Positions 1 to 12,859 of a stretch of DNA of 64,000 bases are shown here, in pieces (positions within the stretch are counted from its first letter, which is position 1; each line of letters opens with the position of its first letter). This stretch comes from Desmodus rotundus (Eukaryota; Chordata; Mammalia; Chiroptera; Phyllostomidae). A program made the translations under genes and the position numbers. The notes below the pieces were generated by a model. It did no database searches. It was not told where the DNA came from and saw only the letters and a program-made list of their open reading frames with translations. The stretch spans positions 8,847,342-8,911,341 of the forward strand of contig NC_071399.1 of assembly GCF_022682495.2 (NCBI RefSeq). The letters are read 5' to 3'.

Positions 1-1217
1 AGTGTTTTCAGAGCCTCTTTTCTACTCAGTGATTAGCTCTTAGCATTTCCACCCCTGCCCTTCTAGTCCGAGGTTCCATTATCAGTGCTCTGAGCAGCCC
101 CCGAGAAGGAAGGGATATTGGTAGAGTCAAATTTTCAGGGGGAGGACTGTTGGGAGAAGGGAGAGAAGGACGGTGTTATGGAAATAAACGGAGCTTGGAG
201 ACAAGGGCAGAGGAGTGGAGCACACGAGGAAGCAGACAGCACTGTGGGAACATGGCCTGCCAGCTACTCTTCTGGCACGGAAAACCCTCCCCCAGTCTTC
301 CCCTTCAGAGGCCAGGAGAGAGCCTGCTCCTCGGGGAGCCTTACCCACCTGTGCTGGTGGGTCTCTCTGCTGAGCTGAGAGCTGTGATTTGCACATGGCT
401 CCCTCTGTCAAGTCTGTGATCTTTCCCTCACAACACTGTCTGTCTTTGTAGAGAGAGATGTACAATTTAAGTGACAAAACCTCCTAAGATTGTACCTTCT
501 TTCTCTACAGTTTGTAACTGCTATGAGCTATGTAAGATACTGGAGGAAATATAAGAAAAATATAAAATACGTCCCTATCATGTAATTTATAAATTAGTTG
601 GGAAAGGAGTACTGTTGCATGTGTAACACATTTATAGCTTAGAAGTTTCTGAGTAAGAAACTTCTTATGTATCACATCGTCAATGTATTTCACTGGGTGG
701 AGCAAAATTTACTGTTTCACCTAATTATCCTATTAACTACAGAGTGGCATGCATGAGAAAGAAAACTTGATATTTTCCGTTACCTACTAATTTTGTTTTG
801 TTTGCTGGTGGAAGTCTCAGTATTTTTTAAATAAACTCCTAAGTTCGTAAATTTACTTATTTGGTTAGATGCATATTTTTAAATTTTAAGAAAATTGCAA
901 TGCTTACTCGTCAGATGTAAAACATATAAAGTAATATGTTCGAAATCAATTTTGAAATAATTTGACAATAAGGCAAAAAGTACACACCCCTTTTGTAGTC
1001 CTGATATGTCACTTGTCAAGTTTGCATGCAAAACCTGGGGAGTGAACACGACTGGGCTCAGCTGTCCAAGTCACACGGGACCACACCTGTCAGTCTGCGG
1101 GCCCTACCTTAATAAGCTGAGCAAAAGCTAAATGACTGATTTCAGACAGAAATAGCTCTTGCTTGTAGGAACAATATCAAACTATGAAGTGTTGATTACA
1201 GTTCAAACCCTAAAAGC
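1..1217. other. Intronic or 3'-flanking sequence, no gene seen
   Basis: This is AT-rich sequence downstream of the CFAP97 exons on the minus strand. CFAP97 lacks its final coding part inside the window, so the stretch is most likely CFAP97 intron. The open frames at 118-477 overlap on both strands, have no splice context and no recognisable protein features, and I read them as chance. No RNA gene or clear repeat is visible. Confidence 0.5.
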
Positions 1218-1235
1218 AAAAGTATACACATTTCA

Positions 1236-1472
1236 GCCCTGGCCGGTGTGGCTTAGCCTGTTGCAGCATCGGCCCACAACCGAGAGGTCGCAGGTTTGAT
1301 TCTGATCCAGGCGATCCCTGGGTTCATCCCTCCCTGAGGTGCCAGGACTGATCCCTGGTCCTGGCACCTAAGGGAGGCAACCAATCAATGTTTCTCTCTC
1401 GCATCAGTATTTCTCTCTCTCCCTTTGTCTCTCTTCCAAAAAAGGAATGAAAAAATGTCCTCAGGGGAGGAT
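1236..1472 (+). repeat. VES-type bat SINE with target-site duplication
   Basis: A tRNA-derived SINE begins with the 'ccctggccggtgtggct' head, keeps a box-B-like 'ggtttgattctgatcc' segment, and ends in a CT-rich tract and an A-rich tail. It is flanked by the direct repeat AAAAGTATACACATTTYAG (left at about 1218-1235, right at about 1477-1495) with one mismatch, which is a retroposition target-site duplication. The nearly intact duplication suggests a fairly recent insertion. Confidence 0.9.
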
Positions 1473-1594
1473 AAAAAAAAGTATACACATTTTAGTTCAG
1501 TCATCAATTTACAACTCCTGGAGAAAACTTAAAAATGATAGTTCAAAATATTGTGAACACCTGTAATAGAGGAATAAAAAATGTAAGTTATTTA

Positions 1595-1790
1595 GTCTGA
1601 AAGACTTGGGTTTAAATCCTGCCTTTGCCATTGACAGTGTAACCTTGATCAAGTAACTTAACGGGGATGTTAACAATAGACCTCAGACAGTCTGGGGCGG
1701 TGAGTGAGACAGTGCCTATCACGTGCTCAGGACAGTGCCTGGCGTGCGGTGGTAACTTACTCAGTACTAATGCTGTCAGTAACACTGCTT
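1595..1790 (+). repeat. MIR-type ancient SINE
   Basis: The segment 'tgggtttaaatcctgcctttgccattgac...taaccttgatcaagtaacttaac' matches the MIR core, followed by a degenerate 3' part ending near 'acagtgcctggc'. It is diverged, as expected for this ancient mammalian family. Confidence 0.7.
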
Positions 1791-1795
1791 GTGTT

Positions 1796-3106
1796 ATTTG
1801 TTAGTTGTTTGACACGCAACCGTATACTTTCCCCACTACGTTATAAATTACATGACAGGGCGGTATTTTAAGTACGTATTTTTCTATTCCTTCCAGTATT
1901 TTACATAGCTCACAATTAAATGTTTGTTTGATGAATTGAAAAATGGTTAGAATGGTTACTTATATTTCAATTTATGGTTTACAAAATCTTAGAACTGCTA
2001 CTCAATTCAGATTCTAATAATGAATCTCAAAATAACTTGTCTAAATATTTCATTTTTTTAATCTTGGAAGTATCATTCTTTTTGGAAAGAAGAGCAGCCC
2101 CGCCTAAATCCTGTCTTCAGAGGCAGAGAGGTTAGAACAAGTGAATGAATAAACAACGTGTTCGTGATCTCTGGAGTTCTCTACAGAGAAGAACTGCTTT
2201 ACTGTTTCTGAAGTGATAAAGCTGAGACCATGAAGGACATCAGAGTAACAAGTGTCCCACAGTCAGAGAAAATCAGGACTACAGCTGGAGTCACACTTAG
2301 TTATCATCAGGTTTATTTCTTTTATGGAAGGAGACATCAGACAATAAAGCAGAGAAGGACCAGACTGAATGAATCATAAATTACTTCAAGTTCTGAGAAC
2401 AAAGGTACTGATTATTCAACAGACTAACACACACCCTAGGTATGAGGTCTGCTATAAATTTTCATCCTTGTGACAATGTATCACTCCCCCTTTTAATAGT
2501 GTTCCCATTCTAAGAGCTCTAAAATTACTCCTCTAGACCAGCAAAGAACAGAAGAAAAAGAAGATTTTATTTTTCATTTAATGTTTCTAAGAACAGTCTA
2601 TATTTCTAAATTTATATATGCATTACTTTTATTTGAACACAGGAACTCCTGAGTGAAAAGATTTTGGTCTACTTTAATGTCTACTTATTTGTATTTCTCT
2701 GGATTTGAAATGGAAATAAATTAACTCTGTTTGAGCTCTAGGCTCCAATCCTGATTCATTTCTGCAGCAAAGTTACTTCTTCCCTAATCTTGCTTCCGTT
2801 GCTCCCCCTCTCTTCTTTCACAGCTAAGGAAACCAACAAACATTTAAAAGAATGAAATAACCTCATTTCTACTACAGGGTAAAGTGAAATTATACACTAA
2901 TTATCTTACTAACTCCTTCTCCTCTGCTAAGATTATTCTTGTACTCTGTTATAAGAAAATCTGGCTTAACAAGAATATTTCAAAATTCATGAATTAAAAA
3001 ATGGCTCCCCCTGTTGGAAATAATGAAGTTCTAATATAGTTGAGTCTGCATGTAGCAAGCACGCCCTCTACTGGATAAAGTTACTTTTTCTTCATTATTC
3101 CTCTGA
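1796..3106. other. CFAP97 intronic sequence, nothing recognised
   Basis: This is AT-rich sequence with no credible exon, RNA gene or young repeat. It lies between the MIR and the candidate minus-strand exon. Confidence 0.5.
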
Positions 3107-3388
3107 TTTATTTCCCTTGGTAATGACGGGGAAAAGGCGGTGAAGCTACCAGTGAAATCGATTCACCAGAAATACAGGTTAACAGTGCACTGTCACCTCT
3201 GGGGCTGAGGGCCCAACTGTACAACACGTCTTCGCCCTCCTTCTCTACCTTCGCGGCACAGTCGCCTTTCTTTGTCTTGGACTGCGGCAGTCTTGGCAGC
3301 ACCTGATCGCTAACCAGCCAGGGGGAGCGCCCTGCGGCAGAACTGCCTTGCTCATCCTGACTGTCAGCTGATGAACTGGTCTCTAGCA
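3107..3388 (-). other. Candidate alternative terminal exon of CFAP97
   Basis: On the minus strand a good splice acceptor ('tttgctccatccccag', AG at 3390-3389) opens a frame of about 93 codons without a stop, 3388 down to 3108. The frame needs one base from the upstream exon, which is exactly the phase left by the large CFAP97 exon (14592-15603). Joining from the middle exon (4605-4879, phase 0) would instead read TGC TAG and stop. The stop codon overlaps an AATAAA signal (3112-3107). The stretch is visibly more GC-rich than the surrounding intron. I do not recognise the protein, which is polar with no clear domain. A donor-like GAAG|GTAGAG inside offers an internal-exon alternative. No transcript evidence is available from sequence alone. 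Confidence 0.35.
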
Positions 3389-3819
3389 CTGGGGATGGAG
3401 CAAATAAAAAGGATTATAAGGTAATGGGTGCTGCTTGTGCAGGACGTCTGACACAGAAGTGACTACAAAAGTGTGCACGTGCATGTGTTTTCACTATGAA
3501 GAGCCCAGCAAGCAGTACATCAGCTCACAATGAAGTGCTGTTAGAGTCAATGGGGCTCTCCATAGGGTTTGATAGGTGGCTGTTTTACAATAAAAGTACA
3601 AAAGTCACGTTTACAAAAGTAAGCAGTTAGAAAACGTAATGAAAAAATTTCATGCAGAATAGCATAAAAATATGTAGTTTTGAAGCAAGTTACCTTACTA
3701 AGGTAGAGTATAAGAAATCTTTGAATAAATGAGAAGACATACCATATTTCTGATAGGAAGGTAAAAGATTTATCAATTATTTTAGCTCTGAATTTGTGTG
3801 CCAACGATCTCATTTTAGT

Positions 3820-4045
3820 TGAAGACACTGCCTGAGTTTAGAATCTCGGGTCAGCCACTTACTAGCTGTGTGCTTGGGCTGACTGTTTAACCCTCTCGGG
3901 CTCGGTTATTTCATTTGTAAGGTGTGGATAAAAACAGCACCTATCTGAGAGAATTACACTCAGGGTTCAATAAGCTAATATTTGGAAGACACTAAGAATA
4001 ATGCTGGGAATTTAGTAAGAGCTCAGTAAACATCAGCAATTATTA
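3820..4045 (+). repeat. MIR-type ancient SINE
   Basis: The stretch 'gtcagccacttactagctgtgtgcttgggc' followed by 'ctcggttatttcatttgtaa' is a clear MIR core and 3' segment. It sits in CFAP97 intron between the candidate exon and the conserved-domain exon. Confidence 0.85.
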
Positions 4046-4595
4046 TGAACTGAGTTTCATGAAGCAATTGATATGATGTGAAGATTTGAACAGTCCCCAT
4101 ATACACTCCTTAGAATAACATCAAAGTGTAACTATGTTTCTTAACAATCAATGTCTTTCATAAATTCAAGTAGCAGACCACCAAATTTGACCTCTATGAG
4201 AATGTTATTTATTCTTCGAAATAAGTGACATATACATCATTTTGGCTTTCAGGGATACAATACAGTGAAACAGGTTTAGCCAGTGACTTTACAGAAGATA
4301 CATACATCTGACACCTGGACACCACTTCCTGTAGTACTGCACTAACTTAACAGATCTAGTCAGAGAAAATGGAGCTTTCAGTATTTTCATTCAATGTTCC
4401 CTTAAAACAGTTTTCTGGGAAAAAACCCTACATACCGTACCTGACAGGCTCAGAGTTCACCATGTATTTCATGCAAAGTACATCTAAACCCACCTTTATA
4501 TAATTAAGTTTGAAGCTTGGGCTGTTTTTGGGTTTCTGGTAAGTTGGACTTAAAATCAATACAAATGCATTTTTTTTGGTAACTAAAAAATTTCA

Positions 4596-6348
<1,753 letters not shown>

Positions 6349-6467
6349 TAGGAGTGAGCAAAAGGAGGTTTATAGTTGTAACACAAATAATACAATTAAT
6401 AAACAGTAATACAAGAATAAATTGTTTCCACATACAACTGTAAACCTACTTTTGCACACCCCTGTAT
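6349..6467. mobile_element. Mariner-type MITE with terminal inverted repeats
   Basis: The ends are inverted copies of about 30 bp: the left end reads GGAGTGAGCAAAAGGAGG, and the reverse complement of the right end reads AGGGGTGTGCAAAAGTAGG, both continuing into TTTAYAGTTGT. TA dinucleotides flank both ends, as expected for Tc1/mariner insertion. The AT-rich centre of about 50 bp has no coding capacity. A non-autonomous mariner derivative is the most likely identity. Confidence 0.75.
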
Positions 6468-6855
6468 ATGAGCGATTAGTTTTTCCAATTAAGATCTAAT
6501 TTTTTTTACCTTGAATAAGCTTTCAGGGAGTTATATAAATATGTACATATTTATGAAATGTTGCTTTTCCCTAATTTTTTTCAATGGAACAATTTTGTTC
6601 AAACTTATTACAGGATTTCAGTGCCCGTGGCCATCATCACTAGGGCCATTTCTGAAGTCAGCTAACACCACCTGCTGGAAGTATCAGCTCTCCTTTCACC
6701 CAGGCTGACAGGCGGCACTTTAAAAATTCATGTATAATGCTACCACTGAAAATTCTATCCCTAGCCATATTAAGATCTTATTCATATATCAATTCTTTTA
6801 AAAAATCCATCTTGTAGGGATAGTCAGGATCCCTATTTTAAAAAATGGTATTTGC

Positions 6856-7122
6856 CAAAATATAACCAGAGACATTGAAGTTAAGAACAATCTAACAATA
6901 GCCAGGGGGGAGTGGGGAGGGGACAGTGGGGAGAAAGGTTTTCAGGAAATACTATAAAGGACACATGGACAAAACCAAGGGAGAGTGTGGAAGCAAGGGA
7001 GGGAGGTGGGTTTGGCTGGGGTGGGGTAGAGGGGTGGGGAGAAAATGCAGACAACTGTAACTGAACAATAAAATAATTTTAAAAAATAATAAAAAAGTAA
7101 AAATAATATTAAGTCAGATGAT
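6856..7122 (+). mobile_element. 5'-truncated L1 (bat-type 3' end) with 16-bp target-site duplication
   Basis: This is the 3' end of an L1: a G-rich tract ('gggggagtggggagggg', then 'tggggtggggtagaggggtgggg'), followed by 'aactgtaactgaacaataaaa' and an A-rich tail. It is flanked by the perfect direct repeat AAAAAATGGTATTTGC (6840-6855 and 7124-7139). It has no coding capacity. A perfect target-site duplication indicates a young insertion. Confidence 0.88.
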
Positions 7123-7264
7123 AAAAAAATGGTATTTGCTTTTTAAAGTGATTTTTAAAGGTTTTTTTTTATTAATATGAACTTATAAGCTGGTATGTAA
7201 GTCACATTTCAAGGAATAATAATTAAATTTACTGAATTTCTTTGTCTTCTTTGTGAACTTCTCA

Positions 7265-7860
7265 GATGAGAAATTCTGTGACATCCTTGCGGTCCCCTTC
7301 CTTGAATCCGTCAGGCTTGTGACTTCGTGGACCAGGATGACGCAGCCAAAGCGTCTGTCAAAGCTAGGCAAAAAAGATGCACCCCTACCCCCCACCCCCA
7401 CCCGCTCCCTGAAGTTCTTGTCCTTGGGCCCAGAGCTGAGCTGCCCTACACAGCTTGTCTGCCCTGGGGCTGCCAGACTGTGAGGAAACCAAACCACACA
7501 GAGGGAGGGGCCGTGCAGAGGGACTGTGATCCTGGCCTGTGAGTCACCCTAGGGTGCTGCCTTACACCTCTCTAAGGTTTGTGATGTGTTATCAGAGCAG
7601 CAGTCACTAACACAAAATTTGGTGCCAGGAACTGGGGTGTTACCATAACAAAACCTAAAACAGGTGGCCCTGGTTGAGACCAGGTGACAAGCAGAGCTGG
7701 AAGAACCTAGAGGGACTGCTATGAAGAGGAGGCAGTGGCAGAACGAAAGGGACCCGGCTGGCTATCTAACCAGGCTCCTACTGCCGCTGGCAGACAGGGC
7801 TAAGGTCTCCACACAGAATGATGAAAGTATCAGTGGTTTGTTTTATCCACAATAGTAACA
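7265..7860 (+). mobile_element. MaLR-type LTR followed by internal sequence
   Basis: The stretch 'ttgaatccgtcaggcttgtgacttcgtggacc' resembles the middle of MLT/MST-type LTRs. The part 'gttatcagagcagcagtcactaacacaaaatttggtgccaggaactggggtg' resembles the LTR end and the start of MaLR internal sequence. No MaLR coding remains. It is highly diverged, so family and boundaries are uncertain. Confidence 0.5.
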
Positions 7861-7868
7861 GCAGATGG

Positions 7869-8088
7869 CCCAGGCCAGTGTGGCTCAGTTAGTTTGGAGT
7901 ACTTCCTGTAACCAGTTTCCAGATTCGATACCCTGTTGGGGAACACACGAACCCTGGTCCCATGTGCTCATGGGAGGCCACCAACAGTCAATGCTTCTCT
8001 CGAGCACTAATGTTTCTCTCTCCCTTCCTCTTTCTAGAGAGCAATGAAAAAAATATCCTCGGGCAAGGACTAAAAATACATACATATA
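7869..8088 (+). repeat. VES-type bat SINE
   Basis: Begins 'ggcccaggccagtgtggctcag', keeps 'agattcgataccctgttgggg' and 'ctctctcccttcctctttct', and ends with the characteristic 'aaaaatatcctcgggcaaggactaaaaa'. It is inserted within the older MaLR-like sequence. No convincing target-site duplication was seen. Confidence 0.85.
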
Positions 8089-8344
8089 ACTACTTCTTTC
8101 CAATCCTTCTGGCAGAAGATTCTCGAAGTATTCAAAGGGCTACAGGAAATGAGGAACCATGTCTGAGCAGCTGCACTTGGACCTCTTCTAGACCCTGGAT
8201 CTCGAGTTTGGGGGATCTTTGAAAGGAGAAGTGTACTGTGGCATTTGGGAGGAATGCGTGTAAATTATTGTGTGTGGCAGAGGACGGTCTGAAGAGGTTT
8301 TACACACGTCCGTAAGTTATGAGACTTATCAAGAGGGAGGGCCT

Positions 8345-8690
8345 GTGCTCCTCTTCTTCAACCCGGGAAGGTTTGTGACCGTTTAAACCAATAGAACGTG
8401 GAAGAAATGAAGCTATGTGACTCCTGAGGCTAGGTCATAAAAGGCAATGAGGTTTCTGCCTTGTCTGCCGGAACACCGTACTCAGACACTGGAGCCACCA
8501 CGCAAGAAGTCCAACTACCCCGAAGCTGCCGCTTGGGGAAGCCAGGTCAGAGAGGGTACACGCGGGACCCCTGCTCAGCAGTCCTGCTCAAGTCACCCCA
8601 GACCCAGACGCCTGACATGGGGATAACGAGCCTTCAGACAATTCCAGGCCTGCCTGTGTCGGGGTAATTATGTAGTAATAGCCCGGACAC
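8345..8690 (+). mobile_element. Second MaLR-type LTR-like segment
   Basis: The stretch 'gtttgtgaccgtttaaaccaatagaacgtggaagaaatgaagctatgtgactcctgaggctaggtcataaaaggcaatg' strongly resembles the central part of an MLT/MST-type LTR. It has the same orientation as the segment at 7265-7640, so the two could be the LTRs of one MaLR element with a shortened interior. Edges are approximate. Confidence 0.5.
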
Positions 8691-8769
8691 GTCATCACTT
8701 AAAAAAATGTTGCGTCACAGACAAAGTATCTGTGGACCAAGTGCAGCCCACAAGCAGGCAGTTAATGTT

Positions 8770-9200
8770 TGTTTGTTTTTTTTGGGGGGGGGGCTGATTG
8801 ATCTATAAATCTTCCATGGTGACTGTGGTTTTATCAATTTCATCATCCAGTTCTGTTTTGCTTTTATCATACATTTCAAGTCAATGGCTCTTAAATCTTT
8901 CTGGTATATTTGGTTAGTTTATTAATGTAAAATAAACATTACATCTTTGTCCCTTTCAGTGCTTTTCACACCTTGAACTCTATTTTGTGTACTAATATGA
9001 TTGATAATTCTATTTTCTCTTTGCTAATACCCACCTGACATATTTTTCAAGCCTTTATTTTTTTTCATCCTTTCTATAATATTTTAAATATATTTTTTGT
9101 TGGATTTAAAATTTTTAACTCCCTCTGATGGTCTCTTCAGATAAGTTACAACCATCCACTTCAATTGTTTGATCTCTTTTTCCACAATCTTACTTTAAAA
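8770..9200 (-). mobile_element. Ancient L1 fragment, antisense
   Basis: Read in reverse complement this resembles L1 ORF2: the plus strand contains 'cagtgcttttcacaccttgaactctattttgtgtactaatatgattgat' and 'catcctttctataatatttt'. It is T-rich on the plus strand, diverged and without an open frame. A G9 tract at about 8781-8792 precedes it. Confidence 0.55.
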
Positions 9201-9775
9201 AAAAAATACCTTTTGTTATTCCCTTTTTCTCATTTTCCCCCCTTTTGGAAGACTGTGCTAAATGTTTTTTCCTCAACAACCCTACAGATCATATACTCTA
9301 GTCCATTCTTCTAGAAGTTCTTAAACTTTTGGTCTCAAGCCTTTTTACATACTTAAGTATTACTGCGCACCCAAATGAATGCTTATGTGGGGCACATCTA
9401 TCAATATTTACCATGTTAAAAAGTAAAAAAAATGAAAGATAATTATTAATTCACCTGACAATAACCAATGTTAACATCACATTTTTATAAAAAAATTAAA
9501 AATTAGAAGAGTGGCAGAATTTAACATTTTGAACATCTTTCAATGCCCTGGTAGCAGACAGCCGATTCTCACCATGTGTCCCTGTATAGTCTTCAACTAC
9601 GGGTCTGGTGCCTCTGTTGATTTTATCTTTCCCCAAAAGTTCGGTAGTAGGTCCCTGGTGTATGTTGCGGGTATCTCGGATTTCCCGCTCACCTCCCTGA
9701 ACCTTGTCGGCCGGGCCTGCCAGCAGACGGGTAGACATGCTGCAAGGGTGGATGTGCTCGTAGCTAATCTCAGTA

Positions 9776-10307
9776 CAGAACTCCCCCATACCTCCCCTTC
9801 CACGGTTTTGCTTTCTGGGGTTTCAGTTGCCTGTGGTCAACTGGGGTCCAAAACATTACATGGAAAATTCCGAAAATAAACTATTCCTGAGTTTTAAATC
9901 GTGTGCCACTCTGAGTAGCATGCTGCCATCTCACGCTGACCCCTGGGATGTGGATCATCCCTTTGCCAGTAAACCCTCGCCGTATACACTCCTCAGTGGC
10001 CGTCTGGGTTACCTGATCGATCACCTGCGGCAGTACTGCGGTGCTTGTGTTCAGGGCACCCTTACTTTACTGACTAATGGCCCCAAAGCCATTTACGTAC
10101 GCTTATTACAGTGCATTGTTACAAGTGGTCCGTTTTATTATGAAGTTGGTGTTGCTCATCGCTCACTGTGCCCGTTTCTAAGGTGAACCGTATCACGGGT
10201 GTGCATACACAGGAAAAGGCACAGCATACACAGGGTTCAGAACACCCCGGTTTCAGGCACCTGCGGGGGTCTGGGAGCACATTCTCTGAGGATCAGGGGG
10301 ACTGCTG
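9776..10307 (+). mobile_element. Non-autonomous Tigger-type DNA transposon
   Basis: The ends are inverted repeats: CAGAACTCCCCCATACC on the left, and CAGCAGTCCCCCTGATCC as the reverse complement of the right end. TA occurs immediately outside both (9774-9775 and 10308-10309). The interior 'ggttttgctttctggggtttcagttgcctgtggtcaactgggg' and the terminal 'ccggtttcaggcacctgcgggggtctggga' are typical of Tigger-derived MITEs such as MER44. The 119-residue open frame inside is chance; there is no transposase. Confidence 0.78.
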
Positions 10308-10309
10308 TA

Positions 10310-11503
10310 CAGGCGTTGTCCTCCTCACCGAGTCTAACGGGGTCCGGATCTTCCCCTCGATTTAGTCAGTTTGCTTCACTCCCTCCTGTGTTGGTATCAG
10401 TTTAGCAGTAAGTTTAACCAATTTCTTTGTTCATTAATTCTTCCTTAATCACCTTTGTTTCTCTTACATTTTCCTTCTTAGGGTACAGCACCTAACGATG
10501 CATCTAATTATTTCATACAGAATCTATGCAGTAACCCCTGAGGTGGAGCGCTTCTAAACTGCCTCCACTCTGCCCCAGATTCTTCCCAGACTGACCTAGT
10601 TTTACCTCTACCAGTGCATGAAACACACCCTCCAATCTGGTCACGTCAGCTTCTTCAAGGCTCTCCAAATAAGAGATTCAGGCCATAGCCCAATGCCTAA
10701 CCTTTTTCTCTGTTTCCTCTACTTTCTAATACTCTCTCTGCCTATGCAGTGACTTACAGCTCAAGGTCAGAGAACCAATTCCGACCATACCCATTTTTGC
10801 TATTCACATAGCCAAAGGCTGGCTTGGGGCAGGAGTGGGAAATCTCCCAAATCAGCTACCCAATTGAGCTAAAAGAGGCTCAATATTCAGAAATTCTAAT
10901 ACATTTTCAAGGTCTACTTGAATGTCAGACGTCTAGTAACACTAGTCTACACTGATGTTCCCTTTTAATACTTCTCATAGTACCCCAGAAATCTCAATTT
11001 AGAATTGGGCCTTCGCAACATATATCAACATCTCATCCTACAAACGAAAAACATGGAGCACAGAAGAGTTGCTGTTTGTCCAGGGTTACGTGGATAAGCT
11101 AGAAGCCTAAAATTTTGATTCCACTTCCAGAATTTTCTTCACCCAAATTCAACACTGTTTCATAGTCCAATTGGCCCTAATTGGGATACCTGATTTCATA
11201 TTCTTTTATTAACCTTTGTTTCACATGCTTATTATTTCATAGTTCAAATTTACAAGCATTAATGAGCTTGTTAACGAAGTTTCTCGACACCAATAAATAA
11301 CGTTCACACTGTTCGCTATAGGCATCCCTCACTGAACACTCTCGCCCAGCGTTTGCTGCGATGACTTGCAAAATGTCTTACTCAAAACTCATTATCTGGA
11401 TCAACAAACTGTTTTATGTACCTTTGTACTTAGCTAGTGACACATGTTTACATTCAGATGATGTAGCATGTGTCCCTACCTCAGCTGCTCCACAGGATCA
11501 CAT
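10310..11503. other. CFAP97 intron, nothing recognised
   Basis: Diverged intronic sequence with no exon, RNA gene or confidently named repeat. Confidence 0.45.
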
Positions 11504-11711
11504 CCCATGTCGCAATTTTTTAAATGTGTTATATGCATTACTGCTATCATTTTCCTTCCATTAGGTGGATTTATCTTCCAAGTGGAAAGGGCAGTGAAGA
11601 AATCAGTCCCATGTCGCAATTTTTTAAATGTGTTATATGCATTACTGCTATCATTTTCCTTCCATTAGGCGGATTTATCTTCCAAGTGGAAAGGGCAGTG
11701 AAGAAATCAGT
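11504..11711. repeat. 104-bp tandem duplication
   Basis: Two head-to-tail copies of a 104-bp unit (11504-11607 and 11608-11711) differ at only one position that I can see: 'ttaggtggattt' in the first copy, 'ttaggcggattt' in the second. The unit runs from 'cccatgtcgcaatttt' to 'gtgaagaaatcagt'. It creates repetitive peptides in spurious frames but no gene. Near-identity indicates a recent local duplication. Confidence 0.95.
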
Positions 11712-12369
11712 TGAGACAGAGGCCTAGAAAGTCCGCACAGCAGCAGTCGCAAGTGACAAAGCGTGCGAAGACACTGTGTGCAGAAAAGGCACGGCCACGC
11801 ACGCATCTCCAGGTCACGTGTCCACGGCTGGGTTGTATGTGGAAAAATAAAGAAAACGTATAAAAATATTCTTGGATCTGAAAAGCTTCACTGGGTAAGC
11901 TGAGAACGAGTAATTTTGAAGAACTAAAGAAAAACATCATGCGATAGGCTAACCGCCATCATTAGTGTTTGAAATACTTCATTATTACACAGAATCTGTG
12001 CATGGTTATGTTATGGAGTCCAATCACAGAGGTACCAACTAGCCAAGGCCCCCTTTGTTCCAGTGCCTTCAAAAGCCCTGGGCGCCACTTAGCAACAGCA
12101 AGTCACTAAGACCATGCTCCCTACTGGCTCCCTGCTGTGCAGCAGTGCAAATAAAGCTTTCCTTCTACACGCGTGTTCAGTGTCCCTGCTGAAATAGTAC
12201 TGCAATGCTTCATTTGTACTTGGAGAAACTGCTGAGGGATTCTGGGTGTGACTACTGTTTCTCCCATTTCAAACTTAAAAATATATAGGCTGTCCACATC
12301 CAACTTAGATGAGGACAGTGAGAGGCAACTGTGTTCATTTTCCACGGAACCAAATCCTTTTTAGGATCT
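11712..12369. other. CFAP97 intron, nothing recognised
   Basis: No exon or clear repeat family was identified between the tandem duplication and the MER5-like element. Confidence 0.4.
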
Positions 12370-12525
12370 TGGTGTTCAGACTGGGGTCCTTGGATCAGCA
12401 GTACCGGTGTCACCAGTGGGCTGGCTGGAAATGTCGCTCCTTGGCTTCTGCTCAAGAGCCTGAACCAGAGTCTGTATTTTAACAGGATCCCCAAATGACC
12501 TACTTCATGCATATTAAGTTGAGAA
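12370..12525. mobile_element. MER5A-like hAT-Charlie fragment
   Basis: The stretch 'tcagactggggtccttggatcagcagtaccggtgtcaccagtgggctggctggaaatg', then 'agagtctgtattttaacaggatccccaaatgacc' and 'gttgagaagctctt', parallels the MER5A consensus. It is short, non-coding and old. Confidence 0.7.
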
Positions 12526-12859
12526 GCTCTTATAGACTGGAAAGTGGCCAGAAGAATTTTTTTAAGTGAAAATTGTTACAGTGGATAGCTTGCCAAAGAA
12601 TTAGTCTTTCCCTAGAGAAGGATGTTAATCAACTTTACTAAAGGTTATAATGCAGAAGGAGGCACAGACTTATTCTATGAAATTTCAGATGGCAAATCTA
12701 AGTAAGACTAATGGGTAATTGATACAAAATCAAATTTCAGTGAAACATGAGATACATTTCCTAACAGAGCTGTGCAGCTCAGAAGCTTCCTCATAGTTCC
12801 TTCAGTCGACAGATACTGTCTATATGTGCCAACGCTCACTAGATTTTGGGATTCTAGTA

